From positions 1 to 51,040 of IMG/VR virus record IMGVR_UViG_3300020410_000017: a stretch of 51,040 nucleotides of DNA; one strand, 5' to 3'. This DNA comes from a virus. Within the stretch, counting starts at the first letter, position 1, and every line of letters starts with the position of its first letter. Below the pieces are notes generated by a model, which was not told where the DNA came from, did not search any database, and saw only the letters and a program-made list of their open reading frames with translations. Positions 14,826 through 22,180 of the stretch are shown piece after piece. The translations under genes were made by a program, and so were the position numbers.

Positions 14826-14854
14826 GGTCCTCCTTTTTCATGAGGGGGGCCGTC
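14826..14854 (+). terminator. Hairpin after the major capsid gene
   Basis: CGGTCCTCC and GGGGGGCCG can form a 9-bp stem with G-U pairs around a T-rich loop. It is followed by TCCTTTAAGGAG, which includes the next ribosome-binding site. With no long T run it may be a partial terminator or an mRNA-end stabiliser that limits downstream expression after the capsid gene. Confidence 0.45.
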
Positions 14855-14870
14855 CTTTAAGGAGCCGAAC

Positions 14871-15203
14871 ATGTACAAAGCTTTAAGAACTTTGAAAATT
14901 AACGGTCAGATGGTTTACCTTGGCGATAACTTGCCAGAAAATGCATCCGATTTTATTGATGTTGACGTATTCGTCACCAAGGGCTGGATTGAAGTCGCAG
15001 GCGAAGTTAAGACTAAGCCCGCTGTAAACAAGACCACCACGGGAAAAGTAGACATTGTTGACGCAATGCCCCCCACCAACCACTCCAAGAAAAAGAAAAA
15101 GACAAAGAAAAAAATCAGCTCTATTCTTTCTTCTAAAACCAAAGAGCCTGTTGTTGAGAGCACGCTTGAGGCTGCTGTTTTACCAAAGCCTGATATGGAT
15201 TAA
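14871..15203 (+). CDS. Unknown head-module protein with Lys-rich linker, 110 aa
   Basis: Not recognised by family. The first 45 residues (YKALRTLKINGQMVYLGDNLPENASDFIDVDVFVTKGWIEVA) resemble short beta domains encoded between capsid and connector genes in many siphoviruses. A Lys tract at about residues 66-81 is followed by an extended tail. AAGGAG precedes the start. A minor head or connector-associated role is inferred from position. Confidence 0.65.
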   Translation: MYKALRTLKINGQMVYLGDNLPENASDFIDVDVFVTKGWIEVAGEVKTKPAVNKTTTGKVDIVDAMPPTNHSKKKKKTKKKISSILSSKTKEPVVESTLEAAVLPKPDMD

Positions 15204-15205
15204 AA

Positions 15206-15634
15206 ATGGCCTTCACATACACGTCTGATCCTGAAAACTCTAAACGCGATGCTGTTAGACTTCTTACGGGCGACACGGACAGTGCGGACGCTCTTTTGCA
15301 GGATAGCGAAGTGGATTATTTCCTTTCGCTATACTCCGATACGGTTTATCCGGCAGCGGCGGCAGCGTGTGACGCGATCTCGTCGAAGTATGCGCGTCAA
15401 GCGGACACGACTAATGGTCGCCTTTCAGTCAGGGCCTCGCAAAGATCGTATGCTTACGCGCAAAAAGCCAAAGAGCTAAGACGCGACACCCTACTGGGCG
15501 CAGAAGTATTTGCTGGCGGCCTGACGATTTCAGGCAAGAACACGCTTGACGACGACACTGATGCCGTACAGCCTGCCTTTAGCGTGGGCATGGACGATTA
15601 TGACTCCGCCGACAACACCGACGAGGATTGCTAA
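15206..15634 (+). CDS. Head-tail connector (gp6-like adaptor), 142 aa
   Basis: A helical protein starting FTYTSDPENSKRDAVRLLTGDTDSADALLQDSEVDYFL, the pattern of gp6-type adaptors that ring the portal base. YPAAAAACDAISSKYA forms the central helix. The acidic C terminus is typical. Its stop overlaps the next start (TAATG). Confidence 0.75.
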   Translation: MAFTYTSDPENSKRDAVRLLTGDTDSADALLQDSEVDYFLSLYSDTVYPAAAAACDAISSKYARQADTTNGRLSVRASQRSYAYAQKAKELRRDTLLGAEVFAGGLTISGKNTLDDDTDAVQPAFSVGMDDYDSADNTDEDC

Positions 15635-15963
15635 TGGCCGATCCGCAACTCGCAGGGCAATTCAAGCAAACTATGTACTATGCGGCCCCTACAGGGGTTG
15701 GCGCTGATGGGGAGCTGACCTATGGCCGATCTTTTCCTATGCCAGCTCGCGTAGAGCCTGTCGAGCGAACCCGCGAGCTTGGGCGAGGTACGCGACTTGA
15801 TACAACTTACAGGGTTTACACTGAGACCGAAATAAAAATGGATTATCGAGTATGGCTCCCTGGCACGTTGCCACTGAATGCCACCTTGGCCCGCCGCCCA
15901 AAATTCATACTAGAGCTGGTTGATGAAAACGGTGATTTGGACCATTACGAAATAGAGGTCTAA
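15634..15963 (+). CDS. Head-tail joining (head closure-like) protein, 109 aa
   Basis: A small beta-rich protein with PARVEPVERTRELGRGTRLDTTYRVYTETEIKMDYRVWLPG, like head-closure proteins that form the next ring below the adaptor. The start overlaps the previous stop (TAATG), and the next gene begins directly after the stop. Assignment rests on size, fold type and gene order. Confidence 0.7.
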   Translation: MADPQLAGQFKQTMYYAAPTGVGADGELTYGRSFPMPARVEPVERTRELGRGTRLDTTYRVYTETEIKMDYRVWLPGTLPLNATLARRPKFILELVDENGDLDHYEIEV

Positions 15964-16434
15964 ATGCTTAAATTTGACGCCAGTGATTTCCTGTCTAAGA
16001 CCAACAAGATCGCAGAAAATCTTGAGAAATCATCCGAGGAGATAACGCATTTTGGCGCACTAGAGGTTTGGCGTAAATCCCAGCAAATAGTTCCCGTTGA
16101 TACGAGGCTGTTAAAGTCAACTGGGTATTTGGCGACCAGGGCCACCGGCACTCGCGCTACGGTCGAGATTGGATATGGCGGCCCTGTTGCTGGCTTTGAG
16201 GACGACTATGTTTTTTATGCGGCCACACAGGAGAGAAACCGTAAGTATCTGGCGAATTCTGTGAGCAACGAAATATTTAAGCGCGGCCTTGTCAGCGCAA
16301 TAAAAACTTTTCTTCGCAAGCCATCGCAAGTGTTTTTTCACCGTCAAGAGAATCCTCCGTATGACTCCCAGAGCAATAACCGATCACAGGCCCTGGTTGT
16401 CAAAAAGGCGCAGCAAGACGGTAGAGAGGTCTAA
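15964..16434 (+). CDS. HK97 gp10-like neck protein, 156 aa
   Basis: N-terminal helix, then ALEVWRKSQQIVPVDTRLLKSTGYLATRATGTRATVEIGYGGPVAGF: the PVDTG-like motif with TLK or SG is the signature of the HK97 gp10 / phage-tail-component family, which acts at head-tail completion. The following YVFYAATQE.. segment corresponds to the usual YA..vE..t motif. The basic C-terminal tail is longer than usual. Confidence 0.8.
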   Translation: MLKFDASDFLSKTNKIAENLEKSSEEITHFGALEVWRKSQQIVPVDTRLLKSTGYLATRATGTRATVEIGYGGPVAGFEDDYVFYAATQERNRKYLANSVSNEIFKRGLVSAIKTFLRKPSQVFFHRQENPPYDSQSNNRSQALVVKKAQQDGREV

Positions 16435-16436
16435 AA

Positions 16437-17165
16437 ATGCCAACACCTGATTTAGATTTAGCAACGCACCTCGACACCCAGTCGGTGGGCACCCTGGGCA
16501 CGGACATTTTTCGTGGGCCTGTTAGGGCACCGTCAGAATACATACCGGACAGAGGGATCTTTTGCTTCACCCAGAGCGGTCCACCGCCGATTCCGCTTTT
16601 TGGCGCGGCAAAAACAGATGTTCGCGAGGCTCGGGTCAGCATTTACATACGTGGAAACATTGGTACTTATTCGGCCACTGCTTCGCTTGCTCGAATCGTT
16701 TATGACGCCGTGGAGCGAGCATCTATTGCTGGTTATGTTTCTGTTTTGTCTGGCGCTTCAGAGCCGCTGTACATTGGGCTTGATCCCACCGAGCATCCCG
16801 TATTCAATCTCGACGTTATGATGATCTATTCAAGCGATGGAACGTCCAACCCGATCCCGTCTTACGCGCTGGAAACAATAGATGTTACCAATGCAATGTC
16901 GCCATACGCCGTTAAGGTTTCCGATAGGATACTTAGCTGTCAGACCTCAACTGGCGCGATCACTCTGCAATTACCTGCCGCAAATTTTGCTGGCGACGGA
17001 AAGCTGTATATAATGAAGGACGAAGATGGGAGCGCAGCGACGAACAACATCACTATTTTGCCTGCTGCGGGCGAAACGATAGATGGCGAGGCATCTCTTG
17101 TCGTAAGCAACGACGATGGATCTGTTTCTATCTATTCTAATGGTGAGAACTTCTTTATTTTCTAG
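16437..17165 (+). CDS. Tail terminator-like protein fused to a fibre-type beta domain, 242 aa
   Basis: The first 145 residues look like a tail-completion or terminator protein: LDLATHLDTQSVGTLGTDIFRGPVRAP, then TYSATASLARIVYDAVERAS. The last 80 residues (TGAITLQLPAANFAGDGKLYIMKDEDGSAATNNITILPAAGETIDG) match a beta-repeat motif usually found in tail fibres and other surface-exposed phage proteins. Standalone terminators are usually about 130-150 aa, so the extra domain is unusual and may project from the neck. Confidence 0.7.
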   Translation: MPTPDLDLATHLDTQSVGTLGTDIFRGPVRAPSEYIPDRGIFCFTQSGPPPIPLFGAAKTDVREARVSIYIRGNIGTYSATASLARIVYDAVERASIAGYVSVLSGASEPLYIGLDPTEHPVFNLDVMMIYSSDGTSNPIPSYALETIDVTNAMSPYAVKVSDRILSCQTSTGAITLQLPAANFAGDGKLYIMKDEDGSAATNNITILPAAGETIDGEASLVVSNDDGSVSIYSNGENFFIF

Positions 17166-17172
17166 GTGAAAA

Positions 17173-17418
17173 ATGTCTTACTTAATTGGAAAATCTATGG
17201 CGAAGCCTGATAATGTACAAACCGGTGACATTCCGGTTTTTGATGACTCGGGCAACGTGCAAAGCCTCTCCCCAACCGAAACCTACATTGAAACAAAGCC
17301 AACCCCCACGTCCCCTGGCGTCAGGGGGCAGCAATATTTTGACGGAGTTCATATTTATGTCTGTGTGGCTGAAAACATGTGGCGACGGTATCACGTGGAG
17401 GCAGAGTGGGATAGCTGA
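17173..17418 (+). CDS. Small virion-module protein, 81 aa
   Basis: Not assigned. The C-terminal 35 residues (SPGVRGQQYFDGVHIYVCVAENMWRRYHVE) match a short motif common at the ends of phage fibre or surface proteins. The start has AGGTGAAAA upstream and its stop overlaps the next start by one base, so it is coupled to the large Ig-like protein and may be its partner. Confidence 0.6.
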   Translation: MSYLIGKSMAKPDNVQTGDIPVFDDSGNVQSLSPTETYIETKPTPTSPGVRGQQYFDGVHIYVCVAENMWRRYHVEAEWDS

Positions 17419-20201
17419 TGACTCACATATCGAATAGCACCATCCTCGTCGTCGGCGGTCAAATATTGACTACCGGCGATTTTGTTTTTAAGGCGCGTCA
17501 AGAGTCAGTTGATGATGTTATTGACGACTTTGGCCCGCCAATCATTAATTTTATTGCCCCTGTATATATTATGGAGGGCGAAGAAAGAGAAATAATTATG
17601 TCTGGAAACAGAACTTATAACCCGCTTGCGCTCGCTATTAGTGGTGCTGGCGTTACCGTCGAAGACGTTTATGTCGATAACGATGGTCAAATTACCGCTC
17701 GTGTAGAGGTTGCCCCTGGTGCCTCCGGTGGCGCTGGCGACATGCGTGATATTGTTATCACGACACTCCCTGGTCAAGCCGATTCTGACGGCAACTCCGT
17801 TGAGCAGACTGCGACCTTTAACAGTCAATTGCGAGTTTACTTTGGTGCCCCTGCCTTGGCTGGTATTACCTATGCCGATGCTGGAAGCAGCAACATCGTA
17901 AACCAAGGCGATACGGTAACTGCAACCCTTAATGGTGCAAAATTTTACGATCAGGACTGGGACGAGAACGAAGCAATGACTTCAACGCTTGGCACCCTCG
18001 CGGGCCAAGGCCTTACCCTTACCGGAATGACTGTTGATAGCCCCACTCAGGCCACTGCTACTTTTACTGTTGCGGCTGACGCTCAGCGATTGTCTCACTC
18101 AATCAAGGCAACGACTCACTCCGGTGACTCCAACGAGCTTGCCTCCAACTTGACCGTTTATTACAGCGCACCAACCATTGCTACTTTAACGCAGCAAAGC
18201 GGTGCAGATATGGCATCAATTGCTGCTGGCGAAACCAAAAGTTTGCGATTGTCCGGCAGCCGTCTTGAAGGCGTTGACGCCGCTAATCGCATTGAAGTCG
18301 GACAGGTTGACGCTGGCGGAAACTTTAACCCTAGCCCAACACAAGAAGATGGCAGTGGAAATGTTGTTCTCAGCAGCTTCGCGACCATTAGCAATGTTTC
18401 AGCAACCACTCCGGCTGGCACTGGCGCAAATCACACTGTTGATTTTGACTTGGCTATTGCCCAGGGCATCCCGAGCGATTTAGCGAACATTGGTTTTCGC
18501 ATTACTGCTCTTGATGCTGGCGGATCTCTTAGCACGGTCCTGTCTTTGGCAGAAGCTTTTAGTATTGATGCTGCCGAGCCTACCATCACCTCCATTTCTG
18601 TTGCGAATCGTCCTGCTGGCGATGACAGATCTATGTTTGAATTCATGCAGGAAGTGGTTACGATCACCGGTGCAAATTTTTATGGCAACCTGACCTCAAT
18701 CGAGCTGGCTGGCAACCCCACGGGAATCTCCCTTGGAAGCGCACAGAAAAACAGCGACACTGAAGTGCAAGTGCATGTGTCGATTGCCGACACTGCAAGC
18801 CTTGGCGTGCATAACTTTGTTGTGACCACCGAAGGCGGCACTGCAACAAGCGCAAATGCTGACGAGAAGCTTGAGATCATTTTACCTGCTCCTACGTTGT
18901 CCACAGACCCAGCCCAGAACAACTTGTTCTTGGATCGTCCTGCCTCGGGCACGCAACAGCATACGTTCACCATTGACGGCACGAACCTGATGAATATTTG
19001 GGACGCTGGAAACACTTCCGACGGCCTTCGCGCTACTGATGGCGACTTTGTGAACTATTATCAGACAGCGGATACCATGTCTGCGGCTTTGACCTCGGGC
19101 GGGAATCCTGCTTCTGGCCTTACCGGCTTTAGCCTGACCGCTACGAGCGCCACAAAGGCAACCGGTACTGTTACTGTTGCCCACAATGCTCCTCTGGGGT
19201 TGGTTGACCTGCAAGTAACGACTCGTTCTGGTGCTACTGCTGTTTTGGGCGGCGTGTTGGATATTATTCCTGCCGATCCTACTCTCGCAACTGTTGCTCC
19301 TGATCATGTTATGGAGGGCTCCGGCGACGTTGTTCTTACCCTTTCAGGTGCGAACTATCACCCTGCTGGCGATGGCGCAATTGCAGGCTCGACCCTGTTG
19401 GCCCCATGGGACCTCGGTTTTAACCAAGCAATGGACCCTCTGACGTTTACTGCGTTGCCGGTCGGAAACGACCCTGTGGTTGGTGATGCTCGCGGAATCC
19501 ATGTGAATAGATTTGCCAACGCAGTCGGTGGTGAGCTTGTTGATGCAAGCGTTGATGCTTCCGGCAGCTTTGAGATCGCGCTCATGCAAGCAGATCCAAA
19601 TGACATACCAGCCTATAATGCCAGAATGATTTCCTATCAGGCTAATGAAACTCCCGATAGCGCGTGGGGATCTTCCCTGACCGGCATCAAGGCCGATGAG
19701 TTTATTCTTGTTCGACCAAAAGACGGACTGGCCGCTGCCACGCACACTGACGACTTGACGGTTTCGGCGCTGGGCACTCCTAGCCCGACCACCGGCGGTT
19801 TGTCATTCTGGGTTATGACGGCCAATGAGGCTTATGTCGCCCAGCAAGAGACCGATGCTTACATGGGCAGCCTTTTTGCTCAGGGCCTCGGCGAGTATGT
19901 TGCTAACGGCGTTGCCAACGGAACGGGCATTTCTGGGCTCTCCCATGCATACATTTCTACGTATGTAAATTTTGTGCACGGATACACTCCAAACTATGGC
20001 GCTATTGTAAATGCAGATGTTCAGTCAACATCGGCTGCCATCTCTGCCATGGCTGCTAATGCAATCATCAGCATTCAAGCGCAGATCGATACTGGAAACT
20101 ACTCTGCGGGACAGGCAACTGCCCTTCAAGCAGTTCAGACATCCTTGCAGTCATCCATTGACGCTGCCGCAGCGTTAGATCTTGACTCTAATAACTGGTA
20201 A
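17418..20201 (+). CDS. Large six-repeat Ig/IPT-like virion protein, 927 aa
   Basis: Six repeats of about 100-120 residues begin near 39, 150, 252, 390, 493 and 617. Each opens with P-x-I/L then a segment like GE..TLSG.NF and closes with a strand such as GVHNFVVTTEGG, the layout of IPT/TIG or bacterial Ig-like domains. The N-terminal 35 residues differ and may be the virion anchor. Residues 760-927 are a separate, partly helical domain rich in Ala, Ser and Gln. It sits between the tail terminator and tail-tube genes, an unusual place for a protein of this size. A head or tail surface decoration protein is inferred. Confidence 0.7.
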   Translation: MTHISNSTILVVGGQILTTGDFVFKARQESVDDVIDDFGPPIINFIAPVYIMEGEEREIIMSGNRTYNPLALAISGAGVTVEDVYVDNDGQITARVEVAPGASGGAGDMRDIVITTLPGQADSDGNSVEQTATFNSQLRVYFGAPALAGITYADAGSSNIVNQGDTVTATLNGAKFYDQDWDENEAMTSTLGTLAGQGLTLTGMTVDSPTQATATFTVAADAQRLSHSIKATTHSGDSNELASNLTVYYSAPTIATLTQQSGADMASIAAGETKSLRLSGSRLEGVDAANRIEVGQVDAGGNFNPSPTQEDGSGNVVLSSFATISNVSATTPAGTGANHTVDFDLAIAQGIPSDLANIGFRITALDAGGSLSTVLSLAEAFSIDAAEPTITSISVANRPAGDDRSMFEFMQEVVTITGANFYGNLTSIELAGNPTGISLGSAQKNSDTEVQVHVSIADTASLGVHNFVVTTEGGTATSANADEKLEIILPAPTLSTDPAQNNLFLDRPASGTQQHTFTIDGTNLMNIWDAGNTSDGLRATDGDFVNYYQTADTMSAALTSGGNPASGLTGFSLTATSATKATGTVTVAHNAPLGLVDLQVTTRSGATAVLGGVLDIIPADPTLATVAPDHVMEGSGDVVLTLSGANYHPAGDGAIAGSTLLAPWDLGFNQAMDPLTFTALPVGNDPVVGDARGIHVNRFANAVGGELVDASVDASGSFEIALMQADPNDIPAYNARMISYQANETPDSAWGSSLTGIKADEFILVRPKDGLAAATHTDDLTVSALGTPSPTTGGLSFWVMTANEAYVAQQETDAYMGSLFAQGLGEYVANGVANGTGISGLSHAYISTYVNFVHGYTPNYGAIVNADVQSTSAAISAMAANAIISIQAQIDTGNYSAGQATALQAVQTSLQSSIDAAAALDLDSNNW

Positions 20202-20223
20202 TATTTTACCTCTCGCAAGTGCT

Positions 20224-20325
20224 CCTTCTTCGGAAGGGGCCTTGCCCTTATGAGGAGGTTGGGATATGCCGGTTTTCTCCCCTTTCCGGCAGTGGGGTTC
20301 GACTCCCTGCCCTTCTCTTTTTTTT
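20224..20325 (+). ncRNA. tRNA-like structured RNA ending in a T8 run
   Basis: The T-arm (20293-20309) and a 7-bp acceptor-like pairing (20232-20238 with 20310-20316) look tRNA-like over 85 bases, but no proper D-arm or 7-base anticodon loop can be drawn and no CCA is encoded. The T run directly after makes a terminator or a small structured RNA more likely than a working tRNA. Confidence 0.3.
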
Positions 20326-20351
20326 AGATCTATAAAAATGGCTCGCGATAA
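20325..20351 (+). promoter_or_regulatory. Possible FliA-type (sigma-28-like) promoter before the tail-tube gene
   Basis: TAGA-N15-CGCGATAA resembles TAAA-N15-GCCGATAA, matching at 9 of 12 fixed positions. It lies in the only sizeable gap of the late block, 76 bases before the tail-tube gene. The phage encodes a FliA-like sigma factor, so the match is of interest, but one site is weak evidence. Confidence 0.25.
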
Positions 20352-20426
20352 CAGATCTATTTGTTTTTTAGGTGTTTGATCTGTTAATTTACACCCTGAA
20401 ACAATGTCTATTTGGAGGACACTAAT

Positions 20427-20885
20427 ATGGCTTTAGCAGCACATGAGATTATCTTGCGCACTTCTAGCGCAGGTTCTACCCCATTCGTCACCAATTACTC
20501 AACCGCCGAGGCGGCTGGCACTGATATGGCCGGAGCAAAAGATGTCACGCTGAGCAACAGCGCAGACATTCTTGACACAACCGCTTTTGATGACAGCACC
20601 TCTTTCCGAACCAAGCTTTCGGGCCTTAAAGACGCATCCATGTCTTTTAGTGCTAACTTTGAAGCAGGCACAGGCGACGGCTCTGTAAAGGATATTTTTG
20701 ACGCTCTTTCGGCAGGCGGAACTCGTCATTACTTTATCGGCCTCACTGGCGCGGGCGCTGCTACCGAGGCAGGCTTTGCAGCATCCGGCGTTATCGAGTC
20801 TGTAGAGATCACTGGCGCAGTGGACGGTCTAGTGGAGGCATCTATCTCGGTCCAGCTCTCCGGCGCACCTGAATTTTTAAGCTAA
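20427..20885 (+). CDS. Major tail tube protein, 152 aa
   Basis: It forms the rings of the tail tube. The pattern TLSNSADILDTTAFDDSTSFRTKLSGLKDASMSFSANFE and the closing SGVIESVEITGAVDGLVEASISVQLSGAPEF match lambda-type/YqbM-type tube proteins. The start at 20427 has TTGGAGGAC upstream. It is preceded by a structured intergenic region, fitting independent high-level expression. A paralogue follows. Confidence 0.85.
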   Translation: MALAAHEIILRTSSAGSTPFVTNYSTAEAAGTDMAGAKDVTLSNSADILDTTAFDDSTSFRTKLSGLKDASMSFSANFEAGTGDGSVKDIFDALSAGGTRHYFIGLTGAGAATEAGFAASGVIESVEITGAVDGLVEASISVQLSGAPEFLS

Positions 20886-20897
20886 TAGGAGGTCAGC

Positions 20898-21596
20898 ATG
20901 GCCGCTATTGCTGCACATTTATGCCGTCTTTATATGACGGGCACGTCTTCTCCTGCTACGTCTGGAGCTTTAAACGACCTGGGCGGTGGAACCTCTTGGC
21001 AAATTCCAAAATCGGGAAACCAGCAAATTCTAGATCCGTCACAGGCGCAATTGTTTGACGATGGGGCAACTACTGTTCCCCATACGACTATCGACCACCT
21101 TTTCGGGATTGTTAATTTCGATCCTGCTGAGGCGACCGTAGAGATTCAGAGCATTAAATACCTTCCAAAATACGAAGTGGGAACGGTTACGGATTTTTCC
21201 ATTAGCGTGTCCTCCGACATCCTTGACCGATCTACCATGGACGGCGGTGCTTTCAGAGATAAGATGAATGGACTGGTTGACCTGAGCGGCTCGCTGACAT
21301 TGCTTGAAACCCCTAATCAGGACTACAACACAACAGTGACTCCTCCTCCCGAACTGGGCGAAATCAAGCTTTTTGATTTGCTGTCAGACGGTACGCCGAA
21401 GGTGCTTGAGATTAAGTTTGATCCCGACTCCGACCAGGTCTTCAGGGCTTTTATCGTTATTGAAAGCTATGAAAATACGGGCTCTGTTGACGGACTTGTT
21501 GAAACCAGTATATCATTCCAGGGCGCTCCACAGAGCACAACCGAAACTGGAACAACTACTGGCTCCGCATACTCATTTGGAGATATCGGAAGCTGA
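20898..21596 (+). CDS. Second tail tube-like protein, 232 aa
   Basis: A longer paralogue of the preceding tube protein: it shares SSDILDRSTMDGGAFRDKMNGLVDLSGSL and ENTGSVDGLVETSISFQGAP with it, and has an extra N-terminal region of about 90 residues. AGGAGGT precedes the start. With no tail-sheath gene present, it is probably a specialised tube ring, for example at the tail tip or terminator end, or a decorated version of the main tube subunit. Confidence 0.75.
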   Translation: MAAIAAHLCRLYMTGTSSPATSGALNDLGGGTSWQIPKSGNQQILDPSQAQLFDDGATTVPHTTIDHLFGIVNFDPAEATVEIQSIKYLPKYEVGTVTDFSISVSSDILDRSTMDGGAFRDKMNGLVDLSGSLTLLETPNQDYNTTVTPPPELGEIKLFDLLSDGTPKVLEIKFDPDSDQVFRAFIVIESYENTGSVDGLVETSISFQGAPQSTTETGTTTGSAYSFGDIGS

Positions 21597-21608
21597 TAAG
21601 GGGACAAC

Positions 21609-21974
21609 ATGTCAGAAAACAACATCCGTAATTTAATCCGTACAGCAACTTTGGGAACTGGGGCCGAGCGAGCCTCAACTTTATTGCCAGTCAATGGCCA
21701 AGACGTTGAAATCCGTCAGCCCACCGTAGGGCAGCGCAGCAAGATTTTGACTGCCGCAGGCGGTGGCACCACCGGCGAAATCAAAGACTTCTCTAAGCTT
21801 CAAATCGCTGCCATTATGCACTGCTGCTACGTTCCAAATACGGAAGAACATATTTTCGAGAAGGCTGATGAGGCCACGCTTATGAACATGCCGTCCGGTG
21901 GATGGGTTGATGAGCTTGCGGCAGAAGCCGTTCGGTTGATGAATACCGAAGCGGAGCAAGACGCAAAAAACTAA
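21609..21974 (+). CDS. Tail assembly chaperone, short form (gpG-like), 121 aa
   Basis: A small helical protein between the tube and tape-measure genes with LPVNGQDVEIRQPTVGQRSKIL and a helical C terminus, the usual form of gpG-type chaperones that coat the tape measure during tail assembly. Its last codons GCA AAA AAC TAA carry the slip site that produces the long form. Confidence 0.8.
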   Translation: MSENNIRNLIRTATLGTGAERASTLLPVNGQDVEIRQPTVGQRSKILTAAGGGTTGEIKDFSKLQIAAIMHCCYVPNTEEHIFEKADEATLMNMPSGGWVDELAAEAVRLMNTEAEQDAKN

Positions 21975-22180
21975 AGCAAGACGGCGAGCGCCAATTTCTG
22001 TTTTTCTTAGCAGAAACACTGGGCACCACCGTCAATGACTTGGCCGAGCGTCTATCCGTTTCAGAATTTTTGGAGTGGCACGAATACTTCAAAATAAAGA
22101 ATGAGGCGGAAAAGAAGGCCATGGATAAAGCAAAAGCCAAAAACAATACGCGCTCTCCTCGTTCATTTAGGAGGCGCTAA
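21609..22180 (+). CDS. Tail assembly chaperone, -1 frameshift long form (gpGT-like), 190 aa
   Basis: At 21965-21971 the heptamer A-AAA-AAC lies in the correct phase (X-XXY-YYZ) right before the zero-frame stop. Slipping back one base continues for 69 codons to 22180. The extension reads LKQDGERQFLFFLAETLGTTVNDLAERLSVSEFLEWHEYF, then a Lys/Ala/Arg-rich tail; this is the typical gpT-domain sequence. The product ends with TAATG overlapping the tape-measure start. No other start signal exists for the extension. Confidence 0.85.
21965..21971 (+). other. -1 ribosomal slippery heptamer A AAA AAC
   Basis: Seven bases in the phase X-XXY-YYZ, immediately before TAA at 21972. The downstream open frame of 70 codons in the -1 phase encodes a tail-chaperone domain. 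Placement between tube and tape-measure genes is the conserved location of programmed frameshifts in long-tailed phages. Confidence 0.85.

Larger units (their letters stand above)
20202..20426 (+). other. Structured intergenic region before the tail-tube gene
   Basis: No gene. It holds a stem CCTTC-TTCG-GAAGG (20224-20237) with a UUCG tetraloop, a stem TGCCGG...CCGGCA (20268-20292), and a tRNA-like T-arm (TGGGG-TTCGACT-CCCTG, 20293-20309) followed by CCCTTCT that could pair with GGAAGGG at 20232. A T8 run follows at 20318. Downstream are inverted repeats TAACAGATC...GATCTGTTA. It could be a terminator-processing unit that lets the tube gene be expressed separately. Confidence 0.55.

Noticed and set aside
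20232-20316. A possible tRNA gene
   Set aside because: The T-arm and acceptor-like pairing fit, but no D-arm or 7-base anticodon loop can be drawn, so it is kept only as a structured RNA at low confidence.
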